Shown: positions 44,045-53,197 of the stretch, piece by piece
Numbering within the stretch: position 1 is the first letter of the stretch
Layout: every line of letters begins with the position of its first letter
Source: JAJCYX01 sp965243825
GTDB taxonomy: Bacteria; Chloroflexota; Dehalococcoidia; Lucifugimonadales; Lucifugimonadaceae
Length of the DNA stretch: 64,000 nt
Assembly: GCA_965243825.1 (NCBI GenBank)
Contig: CBDEVT010000001.1
Coordinates: 1,798,001 to 1,862,000, forward strand
Direction: 5' to 3'
Notes under the pieces: model-generated
What the model saw: only the letters and a program-made list of their open reading frames with translations
The model's database searches: none
Told to the model about the DNA's origin: nothing
Made by a program: the position numbers and the translations under genes

Positions 44045-45688
44045 ATGCATCTCCTCGAAGTCCTAAATCCTGTAGCCCCGCAACGCGGCGTCTTGAATGC
44101 ATTTCAGGCAAGTCCAAGGCCACAGACACTAGACAACAAGACCGTCGGATTGCTGTGGAGCGGAACGCATGGTGGAGATATCGCTCTGAATACGGCGGGG
44201 CAGATGCTGAAAGAGCGATTCGGCAACGTCAAGGTCAACTTTTACAACGGAAACAACTACCCGGCGCCACCACCACTGGTCAAGCAGGCTGGAGAGGAGT
44301 GTGACGTCGTAATCGGCGCCACCGCTGATTGAGGGACGTGCGCGTCGTGGATGATCCACGACATGATCGAGCTCGAGAAGATGGGCCGGCCAGCGGTCGC
44401 CATAGTCTCGGGACGCTTCGAAAGCGACGCTGTAGCCAGCTCGCGAGCATTCGGCATGCCTGACCTCCAATGGGTCGTCGTCCCTCGCATATACAGGAAC
44501 CTGGAACCAGAGTTCTGTAAGAGTCAGACCGAAGACGCTATCGATGACCTGATTGGCACTCTGACTGCATCCATTGATGCCCGCACACCCGGAGTCGATA
44601 CTGACTCGACACATAGATTCGAAGGCGATGATCGGCATGACGCAATCCTTCGAATGAACGCATCGTTCATTCGAGAAGACCTTGGCGACGGCCTGTTCCT
44701 TCACCCGCCGACGGCTGAATCGGTCAAGGCGATGATGAACGGAACAGGCCTGCCTCCGGACCATGTGGTGTGTGACATGCCTCCCGGGTTCGGTCTCGCC
44801 ACGGTTGAGAAAATTGCCGTCAATTCCGTTATGGCCGGCGCAAAACCTGAACACCTTCCAGTGATTATTGCTGGCGTGAAGGCGCTGTCCAAGATTGGAG
44901 GGCAGGGCGGCAAGTCGCTACTGATGTCGACAAGTCCACAGGCGCCACTTCTCATCGTCAACGGGCCGATTACCAAAGAGGTCGGATTGAATCCGCGCTC
45001 TGCACTCGGACCAGGACGGGACAACCTGGCAAATACTCTGATCGGCCGTGCCTTTGCCCTCTGTTTCCGCAATATTGGCTACTGGTACCCGAATCAGATG
45101 GATATGGACACAATCGGTACATCGCGCAAGTTCATTCAATGCATAGCTGAGAACGAAGAGATGAGCCCCTGGGACCCGTTCCATGTTGACCGTGGCTTTA
45201 CTAAGGATGAGAGCACCGTCAGCCTGTTCATCACCGATGGTGAACTGGATGTGCAAGATCAGGGCAATCACACAGCGGAAGGTTTACTGAGAAACCTCGC
45301 ATACGGCTGCACGTTTGGTACGAGGAGTTTGCAGGGAGAGAAAGGTGGGGTTCAACGTTTGATCCTGATGCCTCCCGACGTCGCTCGGCCCGTCGGCGCT
45401 CAAGGCTTCTCGAAACGACAGGCGCAGGAATTCATCCACGAAAATGCCCGCGGTAGTTTCGGTCAGATGATCGAATACATGCCGCTGGAAGGTGAAGCCA
45501 GGGTCAGTGAGCACTGGAAGTGGCTTGAGAATCTGACCCATGAACAGCGGCTGGAGTTAAAGATCAACGTGATGGATTCACCTGAAGACTGCTCAATCGT
45601 TGTAGTAGGTGCTGATCGCGCTAAAACAGCCGTATTTCCGAGTGGTCCCTCGCCGGTCACGGAAGGGATTGATCAGTACAGACCTTAG
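44045..45688 (+). CDS. UGSC-family selenoprotein (in-frame TGA as Sec96)
   Basis: One continuous frame is interrupted only by TGA at 44330-44332. The surrounding residues read ATAD-U-GTCASWMIHDMIELEKMG, matching the U-G-S/T-C active-site motif of UGSC selenoproteins. Read through, the product is 547 residues with Sec96 and Cys99. A perfect 7-bp hairpin begins 11 bases after the TGA, with its loop about 18 bases away, as bacterial SECIS elements do. The N-terminal part (GLLWSGTHGGDIAL, then a helix-strand repeat) fits the UGSC domain. The longer C-terminal part (about 200-547, DMPPGFGLATVEKIA, GPITKEVGLNPRSALGPG) is not recognised. Function is probably thiol-redox related. GGAGG (44033-44037) fixes ATG 44045. 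Without Sec insertion it would be truncated at residue 95. Confidence 0.88.
44344..44362 (+). promoter_or_regulatory. Candidate bacterial SECIS hairpin
   Basis: GTCGTGG (44344-44350) and CCACGAC (44356-44362) form a perfect 7-bp stem around ATGAT, extendable to 8 bp. It sits directly downstream of the in-frame TGA within the coding sequence, at the spacing bacterial SelB elements use, and its loop contains a G. Confidence 0.7.
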
Positions 45689-45736
45689 TTCACGACGCTG
45701 ATTTGGCATCACTCTCCCTAGAGTCTGGATTTGAAC

Positions 45737-46870
45737 ATGCCGTCTCACTATGACGTCATCGTCATCGGTGTTGGCGCGATGGGTAGCGCCACCCTGCATG
45801 AACTCGCGAAACGTGGAAAAAGCGTTCTCGGGCTCGAACGCTTCGACATCCCTAACGACCAGGGCTCCTCGCATGGCGTGAACCGAATCATCCGGCTTGC
45901 CTACTATGAACACCCTTCATACGTTCCCTTGTTGAGACGCTCCTATGAACTCTGGAGAGACATCGAGGCTCAAGCCGATGAAAAATTGCTTCACATCACT
46001 GGCTCAATCGATACCGATACCGAACACGGAGACGTGTTCTCCGGATCGCTTAAGTCGTGTGAAATTCACGGAATTTCACACGAAGTGCTAAGCGCAGCCG
46101 AAACCAACAGGCGGTTCCCTGGATACAGGCTTCCTGAAGGTCACTTCACGTTATTTCAGAAAAACGGAGGATTCTTGCTATCGGAGCGTTGCATCGTGGC
46201 GTTTGCGAACGCTGCCATGATGAAAGGCGCAGAGGTTCATGCACGAGAACGTGTATATGACTGGGACGTGACGAGTTCCGGAACGATCAGAGTGATGACC
46301 GATCGTGGTGAATACGAAGGTGAGTCGCTTGTAGTTACCGCAGGTGCATGGAGCCAGAAGCTAATTCCCCAACTGGAAAACAGTGCCGTGGCGGAAAGAC
46401 AAGTGCTTGCATGGCTGCAGCCAGAGACCCCTGCAAACTTCCTGCCTTCAAATTTTCCCGTGTTCAACGCGATGTTTGAGGAGGGGCGCTACTACGGCTT
46501 CCCGATCTTTGGTATTCCTGGCCTCAAGATCGGTCGTTACCACCATCTTGATGAACAGGTTGATCCAGAGACTGTTTCCAGGGAAGTCACTAAGGCAGAC
46601 GAGGACGTGCTCCGAAGTGCCGTCGCCCGTTACTTTCCCGATGCCAACGGTCCGGTGATGACAATGAAGACCTGCATGTTCACCAACTCACCTGATGAGC
46701 ATTTTATTATCGGTAGCCCGCCGGATGTTCCTCAGGTCACGTTTGCAGCCGGATTCTCTGGCCATGGCTTCAAGTTTGCCAGCGTTGTCGGCGAGATCAT
46801 GGCCGATTTGGCGACTATCGGAGAAACTTCCCACGACATATCAATGTTCGATCCGGGCCGATTCAGTTAA
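45737..46870 (+). CDS. Monomeric sarcosine oxidase/N-methyltryptophan oxidase-like FAD enzyme
   Basis: A 377-residue flavoenzyme that oxidises N-methyl amino acids to the amine plus formaldehyde and H2O2. The FAD-binding start is DVIVIGVGAMGSATLHELAKRG. C313 in MKTCMFTNSPDEHFII is in the position of the covalent flavin cysteine (C315) of monomeric sarcosine oxidase. AAGFSGHGFKFASVVGE is the C-terminal FAD block. ATG 45737 is preferred over a TTG six bases upstream. It stands 48 bp after the selenoprotein gene. Confidence 0.9.
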   Translation: MPSHYDVIVIGVGAMGSATLHELAKRGKSVLGLERFDIPNDQGSSHGVNRIIRLAYYEHPSYVPLLRRSYELWRDIEAQADEKLLHITGSIDTDTEHGDVFSGSLKSCEIHGISHEVLSAAETNRRFPGYRLPEGHFTLFQKNGGFLLSERCIVAFANAAMMKGAEVHARERVYDWDVTSSGTIRVMTDRGEYEGESLVVTAGAWSQKLIPQLENSAVAERQVLAWLQPETPANFLPSNFPVFNAMFEEGRYYGFPIFGIPGLKIGRYHHLDEQVDPETVSREVTKADEDVLRSAVARYFPDANGPVMTMKTCMFTNSPDEHFIIGSPPDVPQVTFAAGFSGHGFKFASVVGEIMADLATIGETSHDISMFDPGRFS

Positions 46871-47445
46871 TTCCCCTCTAGCCGGTACGAATCAAGGATC
46901 TGGTACTCGCCTCCACGCGCAGGCCCAATGCGGCCGATCAGTTCTATCGTCTCGAATCGCATCTTCCCAGTCATATCGATCTGATCCAAGTTCGGCTTCA
47001 TTTTTGGCACCTCGTCTGCTTTCGCGTTCAGAAGCGCTGTGGTGTGAGGCCAGAACGGCGTGTCGGCTGAATAAATTCTCTTCGTTAGAGGTCCGAGTGC
47101 ATGAACCAGAGCCTCGTGTATTGCTAGCAAACCGGCCGCTGGTTGGAGCGAGAACGCGCATCCCCAATCGGCGATACGTGTGTCACTGAAATCGACTTCG
47201 GTCTCGAATGGTGAAGCATCCTGGGCGACTTGACCGATTGCAGTCTTCACGGCATCCAGATCATCCGGGCCCCAGAAGTTGTCGAGTGAGCAATGCGGGT
47301 TCGTGGCAAGATCGTGGGCTCCGACGAGTTCATGAAACTTGCGAATTTCGCTTGCCTGAGGTTCTGGTAGGTGTGCCATAACTCCGTAGATACGGAAGCC
47401 GAACTTGTCATTGGGCAGTGCATTGTCATCAAGCAACTTGACCAT
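46867..47445 (-). CDS. 2H phosphoesterase/2'-5' RNA ligase-like protein
   Basis: A 192-residue protein with two HxS/T motifs, HCSL (in NPHCSLDNF) and HTTA (in WPHTTALLN), the pair that defines 2H phosphoesterases. It is distinct from ThpR at 5.7-6.5 kb. The substrate is unknown, with 2'-5' or cyclic phosphodiesters the usual ones. AAGGAAAA ten bases upstream supports ATG 47445. The stop overlaps the end of the oxidase gene by 4 bp. Confidence 0.75.
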   Translation of the reverse strand: MVKLLDDNALPNDKFGFRIYGVMAHLPEPQASEIRKFHELVGAHDLATNPHCSLDNFWGPDDLDAVKTAIGQVAQDASPFETEVDFSDTRIADWGCAFSLQPAAGLLAIHEALVHALGPLTKRIYSADTPFWPHTTALLNAKADEVPKMKPNLDQIDMTGKMRFETIELIGRIGPARGGEYQILDSYRLEGN

Positions 47446-47482
47446 CGATCGTTTTCCTTTCGGATCCAACTTTCAAGAAAGC

Positions 47483-48004
47483 TTAACGCGGAAACCAGTG
47501 GCGTTTTTCGACCAGGCCGCGAACATACATGAGCTGTCCGACATGCGCGAGGCCACCGTGGACGGCACGAAACACCAGGTCTTCAACCGTCGCATCACCT
47601 GAACTCCCGCCAACTTCTCTGTTCGAACTCAAGTCTTGCAGGTTCCCGATTTCGAGATTCAAGAACTGGTGAGCGGCACGAGCATACTCGCTCAAGGTTG
47701 CGACCGATTCAGGTTTCACAGCATCTACTTCGGCATCAGTGTGACCTCTGCCGTTGTTTCCGGGATTGGCGGTGAGCCCGAATCGAGTGTGCCATCGGTC
47801 CGCTACCCAGAGTTGTTCCTGCCCAGCCAGAGCCGCAGCGCGAGCATCCTGTAGTCGAGCGATATGCCACGCTAACCAGGCCATAGAGTTGGCCTGTTGA
47901 GTTGGGCGCCACATTACCTGCTCGAGTTCCATGCCGTTTAACGACATCTGGAGCTCTGCCTGTGTGTTTTCGAGTACCTTCAGTACGAACGGTTTCAACG
48001 TCAT
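47483..48004 (-). CDS. DinB-family protein
   Basis: A 173-residue four-helix-bundle protein of the DinB/DUF664 group. Metal-ligand histidines appear in MAWLAWHIARLQDARAAALAG and AVHGGLAHVGQLMYVRG. The N-terminal helix with a W-R-P (MWRPTQQANSM) is typical. Members include thiol-dependent S-transferases (bacillithiol or mycothiol). An MDMPI-family gene lies 24 bp upstream on the same strand. Confidence 0.88.
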   Translation of the reverse strand: MTLKPFVLKVLENTQAELQMSLNGMELEQVMWRPTQQANSMAWLAWHIARLQDARAAALAGQEQLWVADRWHTRFGLTANPGNNGRGHTDAEVDAVKPESVATLSEYARAAHQFLNLEIGNLQDLSSNREVGGSSGDATVEDLVFRAVHGGLAHVGQLMYVRGLVEKRHWFPR

Positions 48005-48027
48005 TTGACTTCGCCTGCGGATTGAAC

Positions 48028-48822
48028 CTACATTGAAGCCGCTGCAATCGTGCGGAATCGATCTGCCAGGTTTGCCTCACCTGAAACGGTGAGGCTGGTC
48101 AACGAACCGCGCCCCCAGAGCCAGAGGTTCAGTGGGCCAGGCTCACCACTGATCGTCACCTTCGGCTGATCTCCTGAATCATCACCGACGACAGCAGGAA
48201 CGCCAGCTAACTCGCGGCCGCTTCGAGTCGTACCTGAATAACTCCCGAGCCGTATGTTCCAACTGCTAATGGACGTTTCGAGTCGTAGCAAATCTTCGGT
48301 TGGTTCGAACTCCGCCCAACGCGGATATCCGGTGATGAAAACGGCGAGAGCCTCCGATATGCCGTCGTTTGCTATCTCCGGATCAACAGTAGTGATTGGG
48401 CCGTGGGCATTCTCGGTATCTACGCGGTGAATCAGGGTCTCGTGTGCCATGCGTCTGAACCAGAAACCGGCGGTCTGATCTGGCGGATACCACGACCAGA
48501 TTGGTTCTGTCGGATCCGATACGCGAAAGACCTCGAGCATGGCCTTCGCACCGTCCTTGAACCACTCGATTTCGCCCGAACCGGGCAACTCAATATCGAA
48601 ATCCTGCCTTTCAGGTCGCTCGCGTAACAATCGTTCTTTCTCGCGGTGAATGCGGCCGGTGTGAAGGATGAGGTCACGCACATTCCAACCGGGGCAGGTC
48701 GGAACAGGTGAGTTGAGACCGTTTGCAGCCGAACGTGCGATCAGAGCAGAGTCGGATTCGATGGATTCCAGGAACATTGTTGGGTCAAGTGTTGAGTTCA
48801 CTCGATCTGGTTCTCTTAGCAT
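48028..48822 (-). CDS. Maleylpyruvate-isomerase-family (MDMPI) mycothiol-type protein
   Basis: A 264-residue protein with the MDMPI N-terminal DinB-like bundle (VPTCPGWNVRDLILHTGRIHRE, FWFRRMAHETLIHRVDTENAHG, which carries the metal histidines) and a C-terminal SCP2-like domain (about 190-262, LNLWLWGRGSLTSLTVSGE). In actinobacteria such enzymes use mycothiol. The next gene on this strand is a DinB protein. The start may be later (for example Met16). Confidence 0.87.
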   Translation of the reverse strand: MLREPDRVNSTLDPTMFLESIESDSALIARSAANGLNSPVPTCPGWNVRDLILHTGRIHREKERLLRERPERQDFDIELPGSGEIEWFKDGAKAMLEVFRVSDPTEPIWSWYPPDQTAGFWFRRMAHETLIHRVDTENAHGPITTVDPEIANDGISEALAVFITGYPRWAEFEPTEDLLRLETSISSWNIRLGSYSGTTRSGRELAGVPAVVGDDSGDQPKVTISGEPGPLNLWLWGRGSLTSLTVSGEANLADRFRTIAAASM

Positions 48823-48916
48823 TCAACTCTGCGCGACGTTCTGATTAAGCGCAAAGTTTACTCCAACGATCTATAGAATCACCCTGTTGCCGCCATTCGA
48901 TTGTTAGGAGCGCATC

Positions 48917-49882
48917 TTGCTGAAATTCGTATTCACACCTCCTATGGACAGTCTGCGCAGAGATTGGGCGAGACGACTTTCAGACAGCATGCCCGAGTAC
49001 GAAGTAGTTATCGCTGAGACGGATGAAGATGCCATACGCGAGCTTGCCGACGCAGACGCTGCATTCGGATGGGTTTCGCCTGAGGCCTTGAAAGGGACGA
49101 CGAAACTCAGGTGGCTGCAGAATCCTGATGCTGGCCCATTCGATGGCTACTTCTACCAGGAACTAGTCGATCATCCGGTGACAATCTGCAACCCGCGTGG
49201 AATCTATTTCGACCACATCTCACACCACATCATGATGTATATCCTCGGTCTTTCACGAGGCCTCCCTTACTACTTTGACGCTCAACGCGAAGCCAGGTGG
49301 GACAAAGAGGCCCGGAAAAGCCAGTACATCAACTTGCCAGAATCTACTGTTCTCATTTCAGGCGTTGGTGGCATCGGCCATGAGACTGCCAGACTCTGCA
49401 ATCAGTTCGGAATGAGGGTGATTGGGGTAGATCCGCGCCCAGAGCATGAAGTTCCCTTTGTGGAGATGCATAGCCCCGAGTCACTGGACGATCTTCTGCC
49501 TGAAGCTGATTTTGTCGTGACAACGACTCCACACACTCCAGAAACCGAAAATATGTGGAACGCGGATCGCTTCAAGCTCATGAAGTCGACCTCATATTTC
49601 ATCAGTGTTGGTCGAGGCAAGACAACAGTTCTGGAGGGCCTGACTGTCGCCATAGAGCGAGGCGAAATTGCAGGCTGTGGATTGGACGTGTACGAGATCG
49701 AGCCATTGCCGGCGGACCATAAACTCTGGAGTCTCACAAACGTCATCCTGACGCCCCACATTGCCGTCAAAGACGCTGAGAACCTTCCTAAGAGACGCTA
49801 TCAGGTCATCCTTGATAACGCTCGGCGCTTCGTTGAAGGGAAGCCGCTGGTGAACGTAGTAGAGAAGTCTAAATGGTTCTAA
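48917..49882 (+). CDS. D-2-hydroxyacid dehydrogenase (NAD-dependent)
   Basis: A 321-residue family member, the second in the window. The nucleotide motif is GVGGIGHETARLCNQFGM. The catalytic Arg is in VGRGKTTV, Glu in DVYEIEPLP and His in LTPHIAV. It is most like the short-substrate group of unknown specificity. The TTG start at 48917 follows TAGGAGCG. The 230-bp stretch after it, before the lipoprotein gene, holds nothing recognisable. Confidence 0.9.
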   Translation: MLKFVFTPPMDSLRRDWARRLSDSMPEYEVVIAETDEDAIRELADADAAFGWVSPEALKGTTKLRWLQNPDAGPFDGYFYQELVDHPVTICNPRGIYFDHISHHIMMYILGLSRGLPYYFDAQREARWDKEARKSQYINLPESTVLISGVGGIGHETARLCNQFGMRVIGVDPRPEHEVPFVEMHSPESLDDLLPEADFVVTTTPHTPETENMWNADRFKLMKSTSYFISVGRGKTTVLEGLTVAIERGEIAGCGLDVYEIEPLPADHKLWSLTNVILTPHIAVKDAENLPKRRYQVILDNARRFVEGKPLVNVVEKSKWF

Positions 49883-50113
49883 TGACTCGCTAACCCAGGC
49901 AGCGCCTGGAACCCAGCTCTCAGCACATTCTCAATTCAACCACCGGGCAAGCCTCGGACACTGGCGGCGCAATCCGGGCTAACACCTTGTTCAAGTACCT
50001 CGCCAGCATTCTCGTAACTGGTGTCTGGGTCGATTTTTTGATGCTCGCTGGTTTTCGTATCAACTTCCGGAGAGCTCCTGAAACCGACCGTGAAAACCGA
50101 GGGGAGAATTTCG

Positions 50114-51160
50114 GTGAAAGCCCGGATCGTGCATGTCGTCGCTTCCATTGCTGCCTTTGTGGCAATAGCTTGCGCGCCCGGCGTTGATGCAACTGAGTCT
50201 GAGGCGATGTCCTCTCCATTGCCGACTAGCACAGCTTCCTCCATTCGGCCTGTTCCTACGTCTACTCCATGGCCTCGATTCGGACCGCCACCAGTTACCG
50301 AAGAATCCGTTGCCGCTACTGTTCTGGCTGCACCGATTGAGCCGACAGCTCAAACTACGGCTGTTGCAGGAACTCCTGTTGCCCCTGACCCGTCGGCAAC
50401 CGATTCGGTCGGCAGCAGAGTTGTGCCCATGCATCAGTTGGTGTTACCCGATACTTCAGGGACCTTTATTGCTTCGCTCCCGTACGGATTCCGTGTTCCG
50501 CCAGATTGGCAACAGTTCGTCGGCGACGATGAGATCGTCATCCAGAATGAGTCGGACTCAGTTCGAGTCACACTAAACGAGCGGAGGATCGATAGGTCTC
50601 GATACAGTTCTGTCTATCAACTGGCAAATGTGATGGAGCCTGTCACATTTGCCAACTGGACCGAACGGGCGCGATCCGATTTCGAAGGTGCAAGTGACCT
50701 TTCGGCAAGAATTCACTATGCCGGTACCAGGCTTGGACGACCTCATGTGGCGGTTGTGGACTGGTACCTGTGGGGAGATCTCCTGGTAGAGGTGGTCATT
50801 GAGGCCGAAGCGAGCGTGTGGTCTTCTGATTCAAAGCTGCGCAACACCGCACAACTGACCGCAAACTCTTTTTCCATTGATCCCGATACAGCAGCAGTTA
50901 GCAAGTTCACGATCAGTAACCAACTGAAGGCGCGCTTTACTCACAAACCCAGCAGCATTTTTTCGGGATCGACTGGTGACCCACTGCGAACCGAGTTGAG
51001 TTGCAGAGAGGTCTATCACAATCTGCTATCAGAACCGTTCTATACCGGTTCAGGTGTGTGGCAGGCGTTTGCTCTGGGCGATCAAGGTGTCCATGTGTGG
51101 CATATTTACGAACCACAGCTTTCAATCCTTGAGGCATCGCACAACACGGGCGTCTGTTAA
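50114..51160 (+). CDS. Putative lipoprotein with Pro/Thr-rich linker
   Basis: A 348-residue secreted protein with a signal helix (KARIVHVVASIAAFVAIAC) ending in a lipobox with Cys20. A long Ser/Thr/Pro/Ala-rich stretch follows (about 30-115). The folded domain after it (LPYGFRVPPDWQQFVGDDEIVIQNESDSVRVTL) resembles the PsbP/DUF1795 shape, where a post-signal beta sandwich binds partners. GTG 50114 is chosen because GGGGAG stands seven bases before it; an earlier in-frame GTG (50090) exists. Function unknown. Confidence 0.72.
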   Translation: MKARIVHVVASIAAFVAIACAPGVDATESEAMSSPLPTSTASSIRPVPTSTPWPRFGPPPVTEESVAATVLAAPIEPTAQTTAVAGTPVAPDPSATDSVGSRVVPMHQLVLPDTSGTFIASLPYGFRVPPDWQQFVGDDEIVIQNESDSVRVTLNERRIDRSRYSSVYQLANVMEPVTFANWTERARSDFEGASDLSARIHYAGTRLGRPHVAVVDWYLWGDLLVEVVIEAEASVWSSDSKLRNTAQLTANSFSIDPDTAAVSKFTISNQLKARFTHKPSSIFSGSTGDPLRTELSCREVYHNLLSEPFYTGSGVWQAFALGDQGVHVWHIYEPQLSILEASHNTGVC

Positions 51161-51206
51161 GACAACAGCGGAGATTTGATCACCGCTGCTGTGATGGCGA
51201 TGCCAT

Positions 51207-52286
51207 CTACTGCCGGAGCCTATAGAACCTGAAGAAGTCGTTCTCGATAGGCAACACCTCAACGGATTCGAATCCGGCGTCTTCAGCAAACTTTCGGAGG
51301 GTCGATGGCCTCATCGCCGTGCCCGTGGCGACGCTCGGCTGTGAAGACATGCTATCTGGGAGGCAAACCCAGGTGCTGATACCGAGCATCAGTCGATCAA
51401 TTTCATTGGCGGGTGCTTCGTACTTCTCTGCCACGCGTTCGTCGATGACAATCACGGTGCCGCTATCACCCGCGATCTTCCGAGCCGATTCGAGAACGGG
51501 AACCGGCTGAGGCATGTCGTGTACTGCTTCGCAAATCAGGACGAAGTCGTAAGTTCCACCCAGTTGGGCTGCGTCGGCGTGATGGAAGCTGACTCGGTCT
51601 GAAACTCCTTCTGATTCGGCGTTCGCAATCGCAAGTTCAATAGAAGGTGCGTCGATATCGAAGCCGTCAACAACTGCATTCGGATATGCCTTTGCGATTG
51701 CAATAGACGACCATCCGCCGCCGCAAGCCAGGTCAGCCACGCGCGAGGGACGCCCAGCCACCAGCCGCTGGTGAAGATCCTGAATGGAAGGCAAATACTC
51801 TGAGCCAAGAAGATTCATGAACATCGCCCGATTGAAGGCAACCTGGGAACGCCGAACTTCATCGCCAAGATCGTTCCAGGAGACCCCGGCTCCACTTCGG
51901 TGGGCCTCCACTATGCTCTGAGCCTGTTGAGCCATTGCTACGAACATCTCTGGAAGAGGAACCACGTAGTTGAGGCTTGTAGGGTTTACAAGAACCTCTT
52001 CGGCGTGCGCTGGAAGCGCGAAGCGCCGGGCGTTCGGGTCGTCTGAGTTCTCTTGCAACACAAGAAACCCGCTGGCACCTTGCTGCTCTAGCCATTCGCG
52101 GGCGTACCGGGTATTCGTTCCAGATGATTGAGCGAGTTCTGGTGCAGTTAGGCCGCCCGGTGCCTGGCTCAGTTTTGAGTAGTAGTCGAGCCTGTGGCCC
52201 AGGTAGATGTTCATGAGGTCCAGCATTCCCAGGCTGGACTCGAACAACCGCTCGACAAGTTCATCTGCGTTTTTGGACATCGTCAT
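51207..52286 (-). CDS. Class I SAM methyltransferase with winged-helix N-terminus
   Basis: A 359-residue protein. Residues about 10-85 form a winged helix (LGMLDLMNIYLGHRLDYYSKLSQAPGGLTAPELAQSSGTNTRYAREWLEQQ), as in O-methyltransferase/Rv2258c-type enzymes. The catalytic domain has motif I VADLACGGGWSSIAIAKAYP and the acidic VDGFDIDAPSIELA, then ADAAQLGGTYDFVLICEAVHD. The substrate is unknown. GGGGAGAACC supports ATG 52286. Confidence 0.88.
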   Translation of the reverse strand: MTMSKNADELVERLFESSLGMLDLMNIYLGHRLDYYSKLSQAPGGLTAPELAQSSGTNTRYAREWLEQQGASGFLVLQENSDDPNARRFALPAHAEEVLVNPTSLNYVVPLPEMFVAMAQQAQSIVEAHRSGAGVSWNDLGDEVRRSQVAFNRAMFMNLLGSEYLPSIQDLHQRLVAGRPSRVADLACGGGWSSIAIAKAYPNAVVDGFDIDAPSIELAIANAESEGVSDRVSFHHADAAQLGGTYDFVLICEAVHDMPQPVPVLESARKIAGDSGTVIVIDERVAEKYEAPANEIDRLMLGISTWVCLPDSMSSQPSVATGTAMRPSTLRKFAEDAGFESVEVLPIENDFFRFYRLRQ

Positions 52287-52366
52287 AGAGGTTCTCCCCG
52301 TGCGTGAGAATTGCAAATTCGCCGTGAATCCAAGATGAAAGCAGCGATTACTCGGAGGATGCTAAC

Positions 52367-52963
52367 TCAGACCAGTATTACGGTGAAAAGTGCCGCAAGG
52401 AGAATTGCCAGGACACCGGCAGGCAACAGCACGTATTTGGTCAGTCGAGGCCGACGTTCAATCACACTGCTGACATTTTCACGGTCTCGTTCAGCTGCGG
52501 CTCGCAAAGCTTCGTTCTTCACCGATTCTGCGTTCCGTTTTGCAGCGGCTGCGAAACGTGACCACCACTCGTTTCGATTGCCGCCCGATGCATTTACTTT
52601 AGGTGTCCGCGGGCGTCTATTGCTTTCTCGCGTAGCGAATCCCGGCTGTCGAAATTGACTACCATTGCGGCGGAAGATCGGTTCGTCCCCCCGCGATTTC
52701 ACGGGCCGTTCCATCTTATGAGCGGCTGTCTTCGCAGCGCCGAAGCCGTGTTCCCGATCATATTTTCGGCGTAGATTGTCATCGATCAGTACGTTACGTG
52801 CAACGTTGATCGCTTTCAGGCGATTATTCGCCTCGTCTGATCGGTTCCTGTCAGGATGCCACTCTTTGACGGCGCGCCTCCAGGCCGCATCGATCTCAGA
52901 CTTCGTTGCGCGATGAGTGATACCGAGAACGGTGTAGTGGTCTGTTTTGGTCCTATCTGCCAC
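52367..52963 (-). CDS. Membrane-tethered J-domain protein
   Basis: A 198-residue protein with an N-terminal J domain (8-70) including the HPD tripeptide (36-38), which stimulates DnaK ATPase. A basic, disordered middle follows (about 80-135), then an alanine-rich helix and one C-terminal membrane helix (about 175-197). This makes it a tail-anchored co-chaperone rather than DnaJ proper; no Gly/Phe or zinc-finger region is present. Confidence 0.87.
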   Translation of the reverse strand: MADRTKTDHYTVLGITHRATKSEIDAAWRRAVKEWHPDRNRSDEANNRLKAINVARNVLIDDNLRRKYDREHGFGAAKTAAHKMERPVKSRGDEPIFRRNGSQFRQPGFATRESNRRPRTPKVNASGGNRNEWWSRFAAAAKRNAESVKNEALRAAAERDRENVSSVIERRPRLTKYVLLPAGVLAILLAALFTVILV

Positions 52964-53197
52964 GTGGTGGTGTCACCGGATGTCTTCTTGGAGTGCCCAA
53001 TCTGGCAATCTGAACGGGGATTTTACTATCAATTGGTGTCCTATGAGCGGATCTGGGATTAGCCTTGACGGAGGAGTGAGGCCTCGCCCGATGTGTCGAT
53101 GACCTATTGGTGAAAGCCTATCCTGTTTGATCTCCTGATACGGTTACGAACCTCTCGAGAACTGAGCGGCGAAGGCAACGATTTCAAGGACTGAAAG

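Noticed and set aside
49987..50187. Possible small membrane protein before the lipoprotein gene
   Set aside because: Only a weak hydrophobic start; its frame runs into the lipoprotein coding region and it has no ribosome-binding site.
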